DNA from: Bartonella kosoyi
GTDB lineage: Bacteria; Pseudomonadota; Alphaproteobacteria; Rhizobiales; Rhizobiaceae
Direction: 5' to 3'
DNA length: 64,000 bases
Assembly (NCBI RefSeq): GCF_003606325.2
Contig: NZ_CP031843.2
Span: 620,001-684,000, forward strand
Below the pieces are notes generated by a model, which saw only the letters and a list, made by a program, of their open reading frames with translations, searched no databases and had not been told where the DNA came from. The first letter of the stretch is position 1. Each line of letters starts with the position of its first letter. Made by a program: the position numbers and the translations under genes. Shown in pieces: positions 30,251-39,804 of the stretch.

Positions 30251-30829
30251 AAGTATAAAAATATTAGACTTTCGATTTTTTTTTGGGGTATGTTTCGATT
30301 ATAAATAAAATATTCTTTATTTATCTATGCGTTAAAATGAAATATATTCTCTGCCAAACTCATGATTTTAAAAGCAAGATTTTGTCTGAAAATTTTAAGA
30401 AAGATTTCTCATTTTTTCAGCTTTAGGGAGAGTTTTTAGATAAGTTTCGATGTTTATCATACCAGTTGTTTGTCATGCGTTGTTTTTTTAATTTATTTTA
30501 TAAAAGAGTATGAAATAGAGCAAGAGCACTTACAAAGAAGGCTGAAGCTTTGAAAAAGACTTTCTATGAGGTTGAGGTAAAAAATGGTCAATCTTTCAAA
30601 AACAATAAGTGCCTAAAGTAAAAACAAAAAGCAGGTAAGTTGAATGTAATTTTGTTGCAATCCATGAAGCCTTCGAAACTTTTTTATGTGCGATACACAT
30701 CCTTTACAGTAAAAAATAATCTAAAGAGCTATGTACGCATTTGGTCTTACAAAAGATGAAGCTAAAAACATTATTTTTATGAATTTAAATGGAACGGTTG
30801 CATTTGGCTTGTTTTCAGTATTGTAATAG

Positions 30830-30965
30830 TTCTCGCTATCCTTGATATTGAGAGATTTCATAAGAGGCATTTTAGTCTTTTCTTAAACGGTTTCATTCAT
30901 TTTCTTGTTTGTAAAGGGTAGGCGGATGATTTTGGTTACTTTAAATAAAATGATTTAGGATGAGA
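30830..30965. repeat. Dispersed repeat family A, copy 2 (partial)
   Basis: The core TTTCATAAGAGGCATTTTAG at 30,857-30,876 is followed by a TCTTTTCTTAAACGGTTTCA block that matches copies 1, 4 and 6. It lies about 330 bp upstream of the hbpC promoter box. Confidence 0.65.
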
Positions 30966-31200
30966 GCATCTTTAATATTACAGACGAAAAGATAATTTTT
31001 GCATTATAATTAATATGCCATCTTTGCCATAGCCAATAGCAAATGCTTTATACAGGGGAATGTCGCGGTTTTTTTGCAAAATTCATAAATGAAGAGAAAA
31101 TGTGAGGAGAGGAACTCATTTATGCATGAGCATTGTTTAGTTCTCATTGACTACAGATCAAGCAATGAAGGGTGCTTTGATTGGATTTTTGTTTTTTTTA

Positions 31201-31223
31201 TGAGTGTATCATTTTTGCTACAG
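31201..31223 (+). promoter_or_regulatory. Shared promoter-proximal box upstream of hbpC
   Basis: 23-bp sequence ending TCATTTTTGCTACAG, identical at 20 of 23 positions in all three boxes found in front of the hbp genes. It ends 68 bp before the start codon. An iron/Irr-linked 'H-box' element has been described for hbp promoters in Bartonella quintana; this is a good candidate for it, but I cannot confirm the match. Confidence 0.7.
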
Positions 31224-31291
31224 ATATCTGAAGTTGCGGCTCTATATGACATGACGTGTTCAAGTAAATATTTCAGCTATGGAGAGAAAAT

Positions 31292-32125
31292 ATGAATATG
31301 AAATGGTTAATAACAGCTTCTGCTTTCGCTTTTGTTTCAGTTTCAGCGGCGCAAGCAGCAGATGTTATTGTTCCCCCGAGTCCAACACCTGTTGCTCCCG
31401 TTATTGTTGCCCCAACTTTTTCTTGGACAGGTTTCTACTTTGGTGGGCAGATTGGTGGTTTTTCGGGTAAAACGAAGATGGATATTCTCGCTAAAGGACA
31501 AAAGATTCCAGTAAGTGATGATTATTTGCCAAAACTATCTGGTTTCATGGGTGGTCTTTACGCAGGTTCCAATATTGATCTCGGCAATGGCCTTATTTTA
31601 GGTGTCGATACAGATATTATGTGGTCTAATAAAGATGACACAAAGACAGGAAAAACATATGTCATTGCCCCAGAACACATCAATTATATTAACAAGCTCT
31701 TAAAAGACGCTTCAATTAATATTGATAAAGATGCACTTAAGCCCAGTTCTAAACGAACACACAGTTTTACTTTTAAAGAAAAGTGGGCTGGTGCAACACG
31801 TGTACGTATTGGTTTTGCTGCTGAACGCATTATGCCTTATGTTGCTGGTGGTATCGCTTATACACAGCTTCAAGATACAGCATCGATTTCAATAACAGAG
31901 AAAGATTCAGACAAAGCCATCGCTTCTGGTATTCTGTCTGATGAAACAAAGACTCTTGTTGGTTACACCCTTGGTGCGGGCGTTGATTTAGCAATGACCA
32001 ATAATATTATTGTCCGTGCGGAATATCGTTACTCAGATTTTGGTAAAAAGAAATTCTCAAATGATAAATATGAGACTTCCTACAAAACCAATGATTTCCG
32101 TGTTGGTGTTGCTTACAAATTTTAA
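31292..32125 (+). CDS. hbpC: Hemin-binding outer-membrane protein (HbpC-like)
   Basis: 277 residues. Signal peptide MNMKWLITASAFAFV ... AAQAA, then the Pap31-type barrel: FSWTGFYFGGQIGGFSGK, GGLYAGSNIDLGNGLILG, KWAGATRVRIGFA, MPYVAGGIAYTQLQD, VRAEYRYSDFGKKKF, ending TNDFRVGVAYKF with a terminal Phe, typical of outer-membrane barrels. The family binds hemin at the Bartonella surface. It is monocistronic, with its own promoter box and terminator. The letter is inferred from the C-A-B cluster order known in B. quintana. Confidence 0.85.
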   Translation: MNMKWLITASAFAFVSVSAAQAADVIVPPSPTPVAPVIVAPTFSWTGFYFGGQIGGFSGKTKMDILAKGQKIPVSDDYLPKLSGFMGGLYAGSNIDLGNGLILGVDTDIMWSNKDDTKTGKTYVIAPEHINYINKLLKDASINIDKDALKPSSKRTHSFTFKEKWAGATRVRIGFAAERIMPYVAGGIAYTQLQDTASISITEKDSDKAIASGILSDETKTLVGYTLGAGVDLAMTNNIIVRAEYRYSDFGKKKFSNDKYETSYKTNDFRVGVAYKF

Positions 32126-32148
32126 CAGATGGTAAGTTAAATAACAAA

Positions 32149-32185
32149 GAGGCTCTATCCTTGATAGAGCCTCTATTATTTTCTG
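32149..32185 (+). terminator. Rho-independent terminator after hbpC
   Basis: The perfect 11-bp stem GAGGCTCTATC/GATAGAGCCTC with a three-base loop is followed by TATTATTTT. It starts 24 bp after the hbpC stop. Confidence 0.95.
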
Positions 32186-32382
32186 TTGCTATATTATCAC
32201 ACATTATATATTTTATAGTGGATGTGGAAAAGCATTATTCAGATTTTATTTAAAATTTTTTTATAAACAATAAAAATAATTACCTTTAAAATCAATAATT
32301 TATTTATATATACAGTTTGTAGTTTGTCGTACAAAACTAAGCTATGAAGCGATTTCGTCTGGGATGTGCCCTCCATTTTCTG

Positions 32383-32405
32383 TGACTGTATCATTTTTAC
32401 TACAG
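32383..32405 (+). promoter_or_regulatory. Shared promoter-proximal box upstream of hbpA
   Basis: Second copy of the 23-bp box, ending TCATTTTTACTACAG, 57 bp before the hbpA start codon. It differs from the other two copies at two or three positions. Confidence 0.7.
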
Positions 32406-32462
32406 CTTTTCTCTGTGTAATCTTGTAGCACTGTGTTCATAAATAAATTAGGAGCAAAATTT

Positions 32463-33281
32463 ATGAATATAAAATCTTTAGTAACAACTTCTGTGATCGC
32501 TATGGCAGCAGCTTCTGCGGCACAAGCTGCTGATGTTATCATCCCTCATGAAGTGGCACCAGTTATCACTGCCCCTAGCTTTTCTTGGACAGGTTTTTAT
32601 ATTGGAGGTCAGATTGGTGGTTTTTCAAGTAAAATTGACCTAAAAGATAAGGATAAAGATACTTCAGTTTTTAAAGACTTGTCACCTAAACTTTCAGGTT
32701 TGATTGGTGGTTTTTATGCAGGATCCAACTTTGATCTTGGCAACGGTATTATTTTGGGTGTTGAAACAGATGTGATCTGGTCTGGCAAAAAAGATGTACG
32801 GTTAGCCACTAAAACTAAAACTCCTCCAACTGGTAGTGAAACTACTCAAACTGGTAGTGAAACTACTCAAACAAAGAAACTAAGTGCTAAAAATGCAAGT
32901 GACTCAGAGGTTGTGGACGTATCAGAAGGTGTTGGTTTTAAACAGAAATGGGCTGGAGCTACGCGCGTACGTGTTGGTTTTGCTGCTGCTGACCGCATTA
33001 TGCCTTATGTTGCTGGGGGTGTTGCCTATACACAGCTAGAAGCTGCTCATGGACAAGTGAAGGTAGCTGATAAAACTTTTTCTGCAAGCTCATCTGATGA
33101 AACAGCAACGATGGTTGGTTTCACTATTGGTGGCGGTATTGATTTTGCAATGACTGATAATGTTCTATTGCGTGCAGAATACCGTTATTCAGATTATGGT
33201 AAAAAGAAATTTTTTGCAAAAGAAAAAGAATATAATTTCAAAACCAATGATTTCCGTGTAGGTGTCGCATACAAATTCTAA
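32463..33281 (+). CDS. hbpA: Hemin-binding outer-membrane protein (HbpA/Pap31-like)
   Basis: 272 residues from the ATG at 32,463, which follows TTAGGAGCAAAATTT; a frame start ten codons earlier would spoil the signal peptide MNIKSLVTTSVIAMAAAS ending AAQAA. The barrel blocks are FSWTGFYIGGQIGGFSSK, GGFYAGSNFDLGNGIILG, KWAGATRVRVGFAA, MPYVAGGVAYTQLE, LLRAEYRYSDYGKKKF and a terminal Phe. A predicted loop contains two exact copies of TGSETTQ (21-bp tandem repeat at 32,829-32,870). Of the three proteins it is the most like Pap31/HbpA, a surface hemin- and fibronectin-binding protein in the genus. Confidence 0.88.
   Translation: MNIKSLVTTSVIAMAAASAAQAADVIIPHEVAPVITAPSFSWTGFYIGGQIGGFSSKIDLKDKDKDTSVFKDLSPKLSGLIGGFYAGSNFDLGNGIILGVETDVIWSGKKDVRLATKTKTPPTGSETTQTGSETTQTKKLSAKNASDSEVVDVSEGVGFKQKWAGATRVRVGFAAADRIMPYVAGGVAYTQLEAAHGQVKVADKTFSASSSDETATMVGFTIGGGIDFAMTDNVLLRAEYRYSDYGKKKFFAKEKEYNFKTNDFRVGVAYKF
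32829..32870 (+). repeat. 21-bp perfect tandem repeat, two units, in hbpA
   Basis: Two identical 21-bp units encode TGSETTQ twice in a predicted surface loop. Copy number change by slippage would keep the frame. Confidence 0.9.
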
Positions 33282-33316
33282 TTTCATAAAAATGAGATTA
33301 TAAGCAAAAAAAGTAT

Positions 33317-33345
33317 AAAGGCCTCGTTTAACGAGGCTTTTAGTT
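33317..33345 (+). terminator. Rho-independent terminator after hbpA
   Basis: The stem GCCTCG/CGAGGC around TTTAA, flanked by AAAG and TTTTAGTTT, begins 36 bp after the hbpA stop. Confidence 0.9.
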
Positions 33346-33764
33346 TATTAGCTTTCTATTTTCTCTCTTAATGTCTTTTATTTCATTATCGTATTTTGTA
33401 TTATAAGAATTTAGAGGAAAAATTTTTATATTATAGAAGGCAAATAGATATTATAATCTGTTTTATAATGACTATAAAATCTTATAGCGCTATTGTTTTT
33501 CTACGAACAAGAAAAAAGCATTCAGTTAACCTCAGAAATTAAGAAAAGATCATACAATGATCAACTTTATTTTTCTTTTATAGGCCAAGTGAGAGCAATC
33601 GTATTACGTATATCTGTTGGATTAATCTCTGAAAGGGAAATACAGTCTCTCATTGGAGAAGAATATAAAGTTATAAAAATAGAAATTATTTTCCAACCTT
33701 ACTATCTCATTTTAATTCGGCTTTGCAGCTTTTAAAAGCATTTAGAACAATGTCCTTTAAATAA
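33346..33764. other. Gene-free stretch
   Basis: No convincing gene. An 80-codon plus-strand frame (33,493-33,735) has no ribosome-binding site or known domain. Some reverse-strand phrases (SPMRDCISL, RNTIALTWPI) look protein-like but are broken, so this may be old gene debris. Confidence 0.35.
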
Positions 33765-34235
33765 TAAACATGACGCATTGTCTTGTTTTTTTGTTTATGC
33801 ATTTTTTAATGGGATTACACTCCTCATACAAAACAGAATATACTTGTTATTTTATATTCAGACGCTTGTTTTACGATACATTTCTCAATGTTTTTTCCCA
33901 TTTCGGGGCTGTGTTTGTGAATGGTGTAGAGGCAAATTTCCTATGAAATAATATAAAATCTCTTAAGCACTATTACCTTTACGCTTAATAAAACAAGAGT
34001 GAACTGACAATATTACACACTTTGTTAGCCAGCAATGTTGTGGACAGATATCTTGAAGAGCGTTCATAAGAAGCGTTTAATCCTTTCTTTAATGTTTTAT
34101 TCACACGCTCATCCTATTTGTGGCATACAAAAGCATGGTTTTGATTGCTTCAACATGGAACAGGTTTCAAATGAGAAAATCCTACAATATTAGTTTTTTT
34201 ATTAAACATACAAAATAAAAAATTGCCCTTATAGG
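33765..34235. repeat. Dispersed repeat family A, copy 3
   Basis: It aligns along most of its length with copy 1 (28,395-28,900). Shared blocks are CATGACGCATTGTCTTG, CTCCTCATACAAAACAGAAT, CACACTTTGTTAGCC, the degenerate core TTCATAAGAAGCGTTTAATC at 34,063, and TTGATTGCTTCAACATG, which is also found in copy 5. It directly precedes an hbp pseudogene fragment and hbpB. Confidence 0.7.
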
Positions 34236-34340
34236 TCAAAGTAACGTGGTACGATGAAAATATTTATGCAAAGAATCTAAAAATTTTTTTTGCGAATGTT
34301 TGATTTAATGGAACTTTGAGGATGCTTGGCTTGAAAAAAG

Positions 34341-34525
34341 GCAATGATTGGTTTCGTGGCTTTCGCTGGCATTGATTTTGCAATAACAGACGATATTCTG
34401 TTGTGCGCAGAATATCGTTATCTAGATTTCAATAAAAGAAATTTATAAAAAATTTTATCATTAACAGTTGCGCAAAAATTTAATGAAAATGAATCCAACT
34501 TTAAGACACATAATTTTAGTATGAT
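34341..34525 (+). pseudogene. Decayed hbp gene, C-terminal fragment
   Basis: The reading from 34,344 gives MIGFVAFAGIDFAITDDILL then CAEYRYLDFNKRNL and a stop. This matches the HbpA segment TMVGFTIGGGIDFAMTDNVL and RAEYRYSDYGKKKF residue by residue. After the stop, FKTHNFS matches FKTNDFR of the barrel end. The 5' part of the gene is gone. It lies 340 bp upstream of hbpB and shows that the cluster once had at least one more member. Confidence 0.85.
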
Positions 34526-34601
34526 TGAGTTGATAAATTCTCATTGTCTAAAAAATTAAAGAGTTAAGAAGCCTTATTTTCAAAATTTCTTTATTTTTTT
34601 G

Positions 34602-34624
34602 TGAGTGTGTCATTTTTGCTACAG
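34602..34624 (+). promoter_or_regulatory. Shared promoter-proximal box upstream of hbpB
   Basis: Third copy of the 23-bp box, ending TCATTTTTGCTACAG, 56 bp before the hbpB ATG. It differs at a single position from the hbpC copy, and the T-run just before it is also shared. Confidence 0.7.
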
Positions 34625-34680
34625 ATCTTTCAAAAAAGATGCTCTATATACACTTCATTTTGGATATTTGGAGAGATTTT

Positions 34681-36462
34681 ATGAACACGAAACGTTTAAT
34701 AACAGCGTCTATTTTTTCTTTAATTTCAGCGTCTACAGCACTCGCTGCTGATGTACTGATTCCTCATCAGCCAGCATCATCGACTTCTTCTTCTGCCATT
34801 GTTGCGCCTACTTTTTCATGGACGGGTCTTTATTTAGGTGTCCAGGCTGGGGGCTTTTCGAGCAAGGCTGATTTGGCTCTTGTTGGTCAAGAAAAGAGTT
34901 TCCCATTGGATAAAGAATTCTCTCCTAAACTTTCAGGTTTTGCGGGTGGTTTTTATGCAGGGTCTAATATTGATCTCGGTGACAGCTTTATTTTTGGTAT
35001 CGATACAGATTTAATGTTGTCTGGAAAAAAACACACAAAGACCATTACTATAGGTGCAGCTGATAACATTACAGTAGAAAATGCAGTAGGAAGGTCCCGC
35101 AGATCAGCAGAAACGCCCCTTCCAAACTCACAAGCAGGAATATCAGCAGTAACACAAAGAGCCACTTCAGAACAAGCTGTACCAAAAGTACCAGATTCAG
35201 GATCTGCAGCATCAGGACCTGCACCAGCACAAACTGGACAAGTAAGTCCAGTTTCACAGTCAAATGCAGGAGCTGGACAATCAAATCAGTTAGCTACAAC
35301 TGGCAATTCTGGTAATGTTAATTCTACACCAACATCAGGTGTACAAGCTCTATCAGCGGCAGGTGCAGGAGCTACACCGGCAGGAGGTGCAGCAACACAA
35401 TCCAATCAAGCACAAGTTAGATCAGTAAGTTTAGTTCGACAATTACAAGGGCGATCAGATCAATCAACAACAAATGTATTAAAGCTGCCTGCACCTAAAT
35501 CAGTGTCCTCTACCACAGAAGCAAACTCACTAGAGCGGACAATACCCTCATCGGCGAAATCAGATACAGGAAAGCAATCATCAGGAGCAGGGGCAAGTGA
35601 ATCAGGATCAGTAGTTGCAAAACAAGTGTCAGTAGAATCTGCCGTACCTGCAACACAGCCAGCAGCGGCGGTGGCGTCTGTAAAGGTGGTTGCAGAAAAA
35701 GCAGCATCCTCTGCCTCATCGGCACAACCATCAGCAGAGGAAAGAACAGTGCCAGCGGGACCACTCGTACTCGCGAGATCAGGATCATCCTCTGGGTCAG
35801 TGACAAAAGCCTCCAACGGAACAAAAGCCTCCAACGGAATAAGTGGAGCACAGCACGGGGGGCATTACAGTGCTCATGGTAGTGGACAATCTAATCCGCA
35901 TGGTGCGTCTCACCCAGGTGGGCATGCCTCTGGTGCTAACCCACACAGTTCACATGGTGTTCATCCACATGCTTCTCGTTCTCACGGTGCACAAAGTACA
36001 CAAGCGGCGGATAAGAATGAATCCAGTGTATATGGTATAGAACAAATGAGAAGGATGGCTTCTGAACTTGGTCTTGAACAAGGAGATGAAGTTGAGACTT
36101 TAGATCATACTTTTAAGCAAAATTGGGGTGGTGCTACGCGGGTGCGTATCGGTTTTGCTGCTGATCGCTTTATGCCTTATCTTGCGGGTGGTATTGCTTA
36201 TGGGCAGTTTCAAGACACTATATCAATATCCGTTAAGGATGAGGAGGGAACAGTTGTTTCTTCTAAGAACTTAACTGATGAAACAAAAACTATGATTGGT
36301 TACACTCTTGGTGGTGGTGTTGATTTCTCGGTGCTCGATAATGTAATTGTACGTGCAGAATATCGTTATTCCGATTTTGGTAAAAAGAAATTTGTGAAGG
36401 AAAAACTTGAAGTTAACTACAAAACCAATGATTTCCGTGTTGGTGTAGCTTATAAATTCTAA
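34681..36462 (+). CDS. hbpB: Hemin-binding outer-membrane protein with large low-complexity insert (HbpB-like)
   Basis: 593 residues from the ATG at 34,681 (GGAGAG upstream); a frame start 14 codons earlier would hide the signal peptide MNTKRLITASIFSLISAS ending ALAA. Residues 35-130 and 475-593 are the usual barrel: FSWTGLYLGVQAGGFSSK, GGFYAGSNIDLGDSFIFG, NWGGATRVRIGFAADRF, VRAEYRYSDFGKKKF, ending in Phe. Between them lies an insert of about 340 residues at one loop. It is rich in Ser, Ala, Thr, Gln and Gly, contains two copies of TKASNG, then a His/Gly/Ser block (about 390-436, some 14 His). The insert uses many tca/gca/aca codons, unlike the barrel. A His-rich surface loop could bind hemin or metals; that is inference. 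Confidence 0.88.
   Translation: MNTKRLITASIFSLISASTALAADVLIPHQPASSTSSSAIVAPTFSWTGLYLGVQAGGFSSKADLALVGQEKSFPLDKEFSPKLSGFAGGFYAGSNIDLGDSFIFGIDTDLMLSGKKHTKTITIGAADNITVENAVGRSRRSAETPLPNSQAGISAVTQRATSEQAVPKVPDSGSAASGPAPAQTGQVSPVSQSNAGAGQSNQLATTGNSGNVNSTPTSGVQALSAAGAGATPAGGAATQSNQAQVRSVSLVRQLQGRSDQSTTNVLKLPAPKSVSSTTEANSLERTIPSSAKSDTGKQSSGAGASESGSVVAKQVSVESAVPATQPAAAVASVKVVAEKAASSASSAQPSAEERTVPAGPLVLARSGSSSGSVTKASNGTKASNGISGAQHGGHYSAHGSGQSNPHGASHPGGHASGANPHSSHGVHPHASRSHGAQSTQAADKNESSVYGIEQMRRMASELGLEQGDEVETLDHTFKQNWGGATRVRIGFAADRFMPYLAGGIAYGQFQDTISISVKDEEGTVVSSKNLTDETKTMIGYTLGGGVDFSVLDNVIVRAEYRYSDFGKKKFVKEKLEVNYKTNDFRVGVAYKF
35803..35838 (+). repeat. 18-bp perfect tandem repeat, two units, in hbpB
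   Basis: Two identical 18-bp units encode TKASNG twice, directly before the His-rich block of the insert. Confidence 0.9.
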
Positions 36463-36487
36463 TCTTTTTTTTAACTAAATTTTTAAG

Positions 36488-36521
36488 AGGCTCCACTATC
36501 GGTGGAGCCTTTATTTTTTTT
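36488..36521 (+). terminator. Rho-independent terminator after hbpB
   Basis: The perfect stem AGGCTCCAC/GTGGAGCCT with a five-base loop is followed by TTATTTTTTTT. It starts 26 bp after the stop. Confidence 0.95.
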
Positions 36522-36711
36522 AAGATCATTTTTTGGTTTCTTTTCTTGTGAATTTCATGATAAAGCCCATAGAGTGTGATGATATATTTTCTTGATCGCT
36601 GCTTAATACGAATGATAAGCTCGGCTTTCCCTATAGATAAAAACCAGAGTTGCAGGATTCAGGGAAGTTATGCAAAAATGAAATCGTAAAAGTGGACAGG
36701 AATATTTCACA

Positions 36712-39627
36712 ATGACTGTGAAAAATGAAACAATAGATTATTCAAAAACTCTTTATCTCCCACAGACAAATTTTCCTATGCGTGCAGGGCTTCCGCAAAA
36801 AGAGCTTGAGTTAATGGCGCGGTGGGAAAATATAGGGCTTTATGCGCAATTGCGCCAACAAGCAAAAGATCGTCCATTTTATATTCTTCATGACGGCCCA
36901 CCTTATGCAAATGGCCATATTCATATCGGGCATGCTTTAAATAAAGTTCTAAAGGATGTGGTTGTCCGTTCATTTCAAATGCGGGGGTTTAATGCAAATT
37001 ATGTTCCTGGTTGGGATTGCCATGGGCTTCCAATTGAATGGAAAATTGAAGAAAAATATCGCGCACAAGGAAAAAACAAAGACGAAGTCCCTCTTAACGA
37101 GTTTCGTCAGGAATGCCGTGAATTTGCACAACATTGGGTAACCGTTCAAAGTGAAGAATTTAAACGTCTTGGTGTCGTGGGAGATTTTAAGGCACCTTAC
37201 ACCACAATGGCTTTTCAAGCAGAAGCACGCATTGCGAGCGAATTGATAAAATTTGCGATGTCAGATCAGATTTATCGTGGTTCTAAGCCGGTGATGTGGT
37301 CTGTTGTGGAGCGTACAGCTTTGGCAGAGGCAGAGATTGAATATCATGATCATGAATCAGAGGTGATTTGGGTTAAGTTTCCTATTTTTGAAGCAAGTTC
37401 TGATGATTTATATGGTGCTTATGTCGTCATTTGGACAACAACACCATGGACAATTCCAGGCAATCGTGCAGTGAGTTATTCTTCGCAGATTTCTTATGGT
37501 TTTTACGAAGTTGAAAGTGCTGAAAATGATTTTGGTCCTCAAGTGGGAGAAAGGCTTCTTTTTGCAGATGCTTTAGCGATGAGTTGTGCAGAAAAAGCCA
37601 AACTTGTTTTGAAACGTTTACGTACTGTTTCTGCTGACGAATTGAAAGCTCTTATTCTTTCTCATCCATTGAAAGGTTTGGCTGGAGCGTATAATTATAA
37701 GATTGCGCTACTTGAGGGCGCCCATGTGACAGAGAGTGCGGGGACAGGTTTTGTGCATACAGCACCAAGCCATGGGCGTGAGGACTTTGAAATTTGGAAT
37801 GATTATAAGCTTTTATTAGAGCAAATGGGGATTGATTCATCAATACCGTTTCCTGTTGATGATGCGGGTTTCTATACAAAAGATGTTCCAGGTTTGGGAC
37901 CGGATCGTGAAGGGGGGCCGGCACGTGTTATTGACGATAATGGAAAAATGGGTGATGCCAATAAAGAGGTCATTAATGCTTTAATTAAAGCAAATCGATT
38001 GTTTGCACGCGGGCGTTTAAAGCATTCCTATCCCCATAGTTGGCGTTCGAAAAAACCAGTTATTTTTCGCAATACACCGCAATGGTTTATTTCAATGGAT
38101 AAAGATTTTGGGGATGGTTCAACTTTACGCAGTCGGGCTTTGGAAGCTATTTCAAAAACGCGTTTTGTGCCATCTTCTGGACAAAACCGCCTAGCTTCTA
38201 TGATAGAGGATCGTCCTGATTGGGTTCTTTCTCGTCAACGTTCTTGGGGTGTTCCTATTTGTATTTTTGCCAATGAGGATGGTGTTGTTTTAAAAGATGA
38301 AGGCGTGAACGAGCGTATTTTACGAGCTTTTGAAGTAGAAGGGGCAGATGCATGGTTTGCTGAAGGAGCGCGTGAGCGTTTTTTAGGTGAGCGTGCCCAT
38401 GAGTCTTGGATGCAGGTTTATGATATTCTGGATGTTTGGTTTGATTCTGGAGCAAGCCATAGTTTTGTATTAGAAGATCGGGCTGATTTAAAGTGGCCTG
38501 CAGATGTTTATTTTGAAGGCTCAGATCAACATCGTGGATGGTTCCAATCTTCTCTTTTGGAAAGCTGCGGTACGCGTGCTTGTTCTCCCTATAAGACAGT
38601 GATCACACATGGTTTTACTTTGGATGAGAATGGTAAGAAAATGTCTAAGTCTTTAGGCAATACGGTTGTTCCGCAGGAGATTATTAAAACATCTGGTGCT
38701 GATATTTTTCGTCTCTGGGTCATGACAACTGATTATTGGGAAGATCAGCGTTTAGGTAAAAAAATCCTTCAAACAAATGTGGATTCATATCGTAAACTAC
38801 GCAATGCAATTCGTTGGATGCTTGGAACTTTAGCGTATGATGAAGGAGAAGAAATATCTTATAGCGCCCTGCCAGATCTTGAAAAATTTATATTACATCG
38901 GCTTTTTGAACTTGATCAATTGATTAATCACGCTTACGATGAATTTGATTTTAAAAAAATTATGCGTGCATTATTAGATTTTTCAATCATTGAGTTATCG
39001 GCATTTTATTTTGATATCCGTAAGGATTCTCTTTATTGCGATGCGCCTTCATCACAAAAACGTAAAGCTTCTTTGCAGGTTGTTCGTGAGATTTTTGAAC
39101 GAATGGTGATATGGCTTGCTCCGATGTTGCCTTTTACGATGGAAGAAGCTTGGTTAGAGCGTTATCCAGAAAGCCAATCGGTTCATTTAGAACAATTTCG
39201 CTCTGTACCAGAAGAATGGCAAAACCAATCTTTGGCTGAGCGTTGGAAAAAAATTCGGCAGGTCCGTAAAGTTGTGACAGGTGCTTTAGAGCTTGAACGG
39301 GCTGATAAGCGTATTGGATCTTCGTTAGAAGCAGCTCCTATCGTTTTTATTTCCAATCCAGTTTTACGAGAAGCATTAGAAAATGTAGATATGGCGGAAA
39401 TCTGTATCACCAGTGCTCTTACAATGACGCAGGATACAATGCCTTCCGATGCTTTTACTTTGAATGATGTTGAAGGTGTTGGTGTATATCCAGAGAAGGC
39501 GTTGGGGAAAAAATGTGCTAGATCATGGCGTTATACACAAGATGTTGGGAGTGATCCAGCTTATCCGGATGTCTCTGCTCGTGATGCAGCTGCTTTGCGA
39601 GAATTAAAAATTCTTGGCAAGATTTAA
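36712..39627 (+). CDS. ileS: Isoleucyl-tRNA synthetase
   Basis: 971 residues. Class I motifs: [13 protein letters not shown] (HIGH, about 64-76) and [11 protein letters not shown] (KMSKS, about 642-652). The connective editing domain has [13 protein letters not shown] and [15 protein letters not shown], and CP-linked sequences follow to [12 protein letters not shown]. The anticodon-binding domain and the C-terminal end (CARSWRY ... ISARDAA-type) lack a four-Cys zinc finger, as is usual in alphaproteobacteria. It charges tRNA-Ile and hydrolyses Val-tRNA-Ile. It appears monocistronic or to be followed by the lipoprotein gene 177 bp downstream. Confidence 0.97.
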   Translation: MTVKNETIDYSKTLYLPQTNFPMRAGLPQKELELMARWENIGLYAQLRQQAKDRPFYILHDGPPYANGHIHIGHALNKVLKDVVVRSFQMRGFNANYVPGWDCHGLPIEWKIEEKYRAQGKNKDEVPLNEFRQECREFAQHWVTVQSEEFKRLGVVGDFKAPYTTMAFQAEARIASELIKFAMSDQIYRGSKPVMWSVVERTALAEAEIEYHDHESEVIWVKFPIFEASSDDLYGAYVVIWTTTPWTIPGNRAVSYSSQISYGFYEVESAENDFGPQVGERLLFADALAMSCAEKAKLVLKRLRTVSADELKALILSHPLKGLAGAYNYKIALLEGAHVTESAGTGFVHTAPSHGREDFEIWNDYKLLLEQMGIDSSIPFPVDDAGFYTKDVPGLGPDREGGPARVIDDNGKMGDANKEVINALIKANRLFARGRLKHSYPHSWRSKKPVIFRNTPQWFISMDKDFGDGSTLRSRALEAISKTRFVPSSGQNRLASMIEDRPDWVLSRQRSWGVPICIFANEDGVVLKDEGVNERILRAFEVEGADAWFAEGARERFLGERAHESWMQVYDILDVWFDSGASHSFVLEDRADLKWPADVYFEGSDQHRGWFQSSLLESCGTRACSPYKTVITHGFTLDENGKKMSKSLGNTVVPQEIIKTSGADIFRLWVMTTDYWEDQRLGKKILQTNVDSYRKLRNAIRWMLGTLAYDEGEEISYSALPDLEKFILHRLFELDQLINHAYDEFDFKKIMRALLDFSIIELSAFYFDIRKDSLYCDAPSSQKRKASLQVVREIFERMVIWLAPMLPFTMEEAWLERYPESQSVHLEQFRSVPEEWQNQSLAERWKKIRQVRKVVTGALELERADKRIGSSLEAAPIVFISNPVLREALENVDMAEICITSALTMTQDTMPSDAFTLNDVEGVGVYPEKALGKKCARSWRYTQDVGSDPAYPDVSARDAAALRELKILGKI

Positions 39628-39804
39628 AATTTTACATCAAAGGAAAGAAATGCAAGTAGATTTCTGATATTGATGAATATCGTTTTTTGTGGTACGAGGT
39701 AAATTCCGTTATTTTATCTGCAGGGGGGAAATTTGTGTATGGACTGTTCTCTCATAAATAGCGGGAATATTGATCAGCCGTATGCTTGGGAAATGGAATA
39801 AGCA

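Larger units (their letters stand above)
29766..31200. other. Gene-free accessory stretch upstream of hbpC
   Basis: About 1.4 kb with stops in all frames. It contains repeat family B copy 2, a hairpin at 30,214-30,250, and repeat family A copy 2. Apart from those I see no gene. Confidence 0.5.

Noticed and set aside
31089..31295. 68-codon plus-strand frame upstream of hbpC
   Set aside because: It runs through the conserved 23-bp promoter box and into the hbpC start, so it is more likely regulatory DNA than a gene.
33493..33735. 80-codon plus-strand frame between hbpA and the hbp pseudogene
   Set aside because: No start signal and no recognisable domain; surrounding sequence looks like debris.
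35460..35834. 124-codon open frame on the minus strand, Asp/Thr/Ala-rich
   Set aside because: It is the mirror of the low-complexity hbpB insert, whose codon use (tca, gca, aca) leaves the opposite strand free of stops; no start signal.
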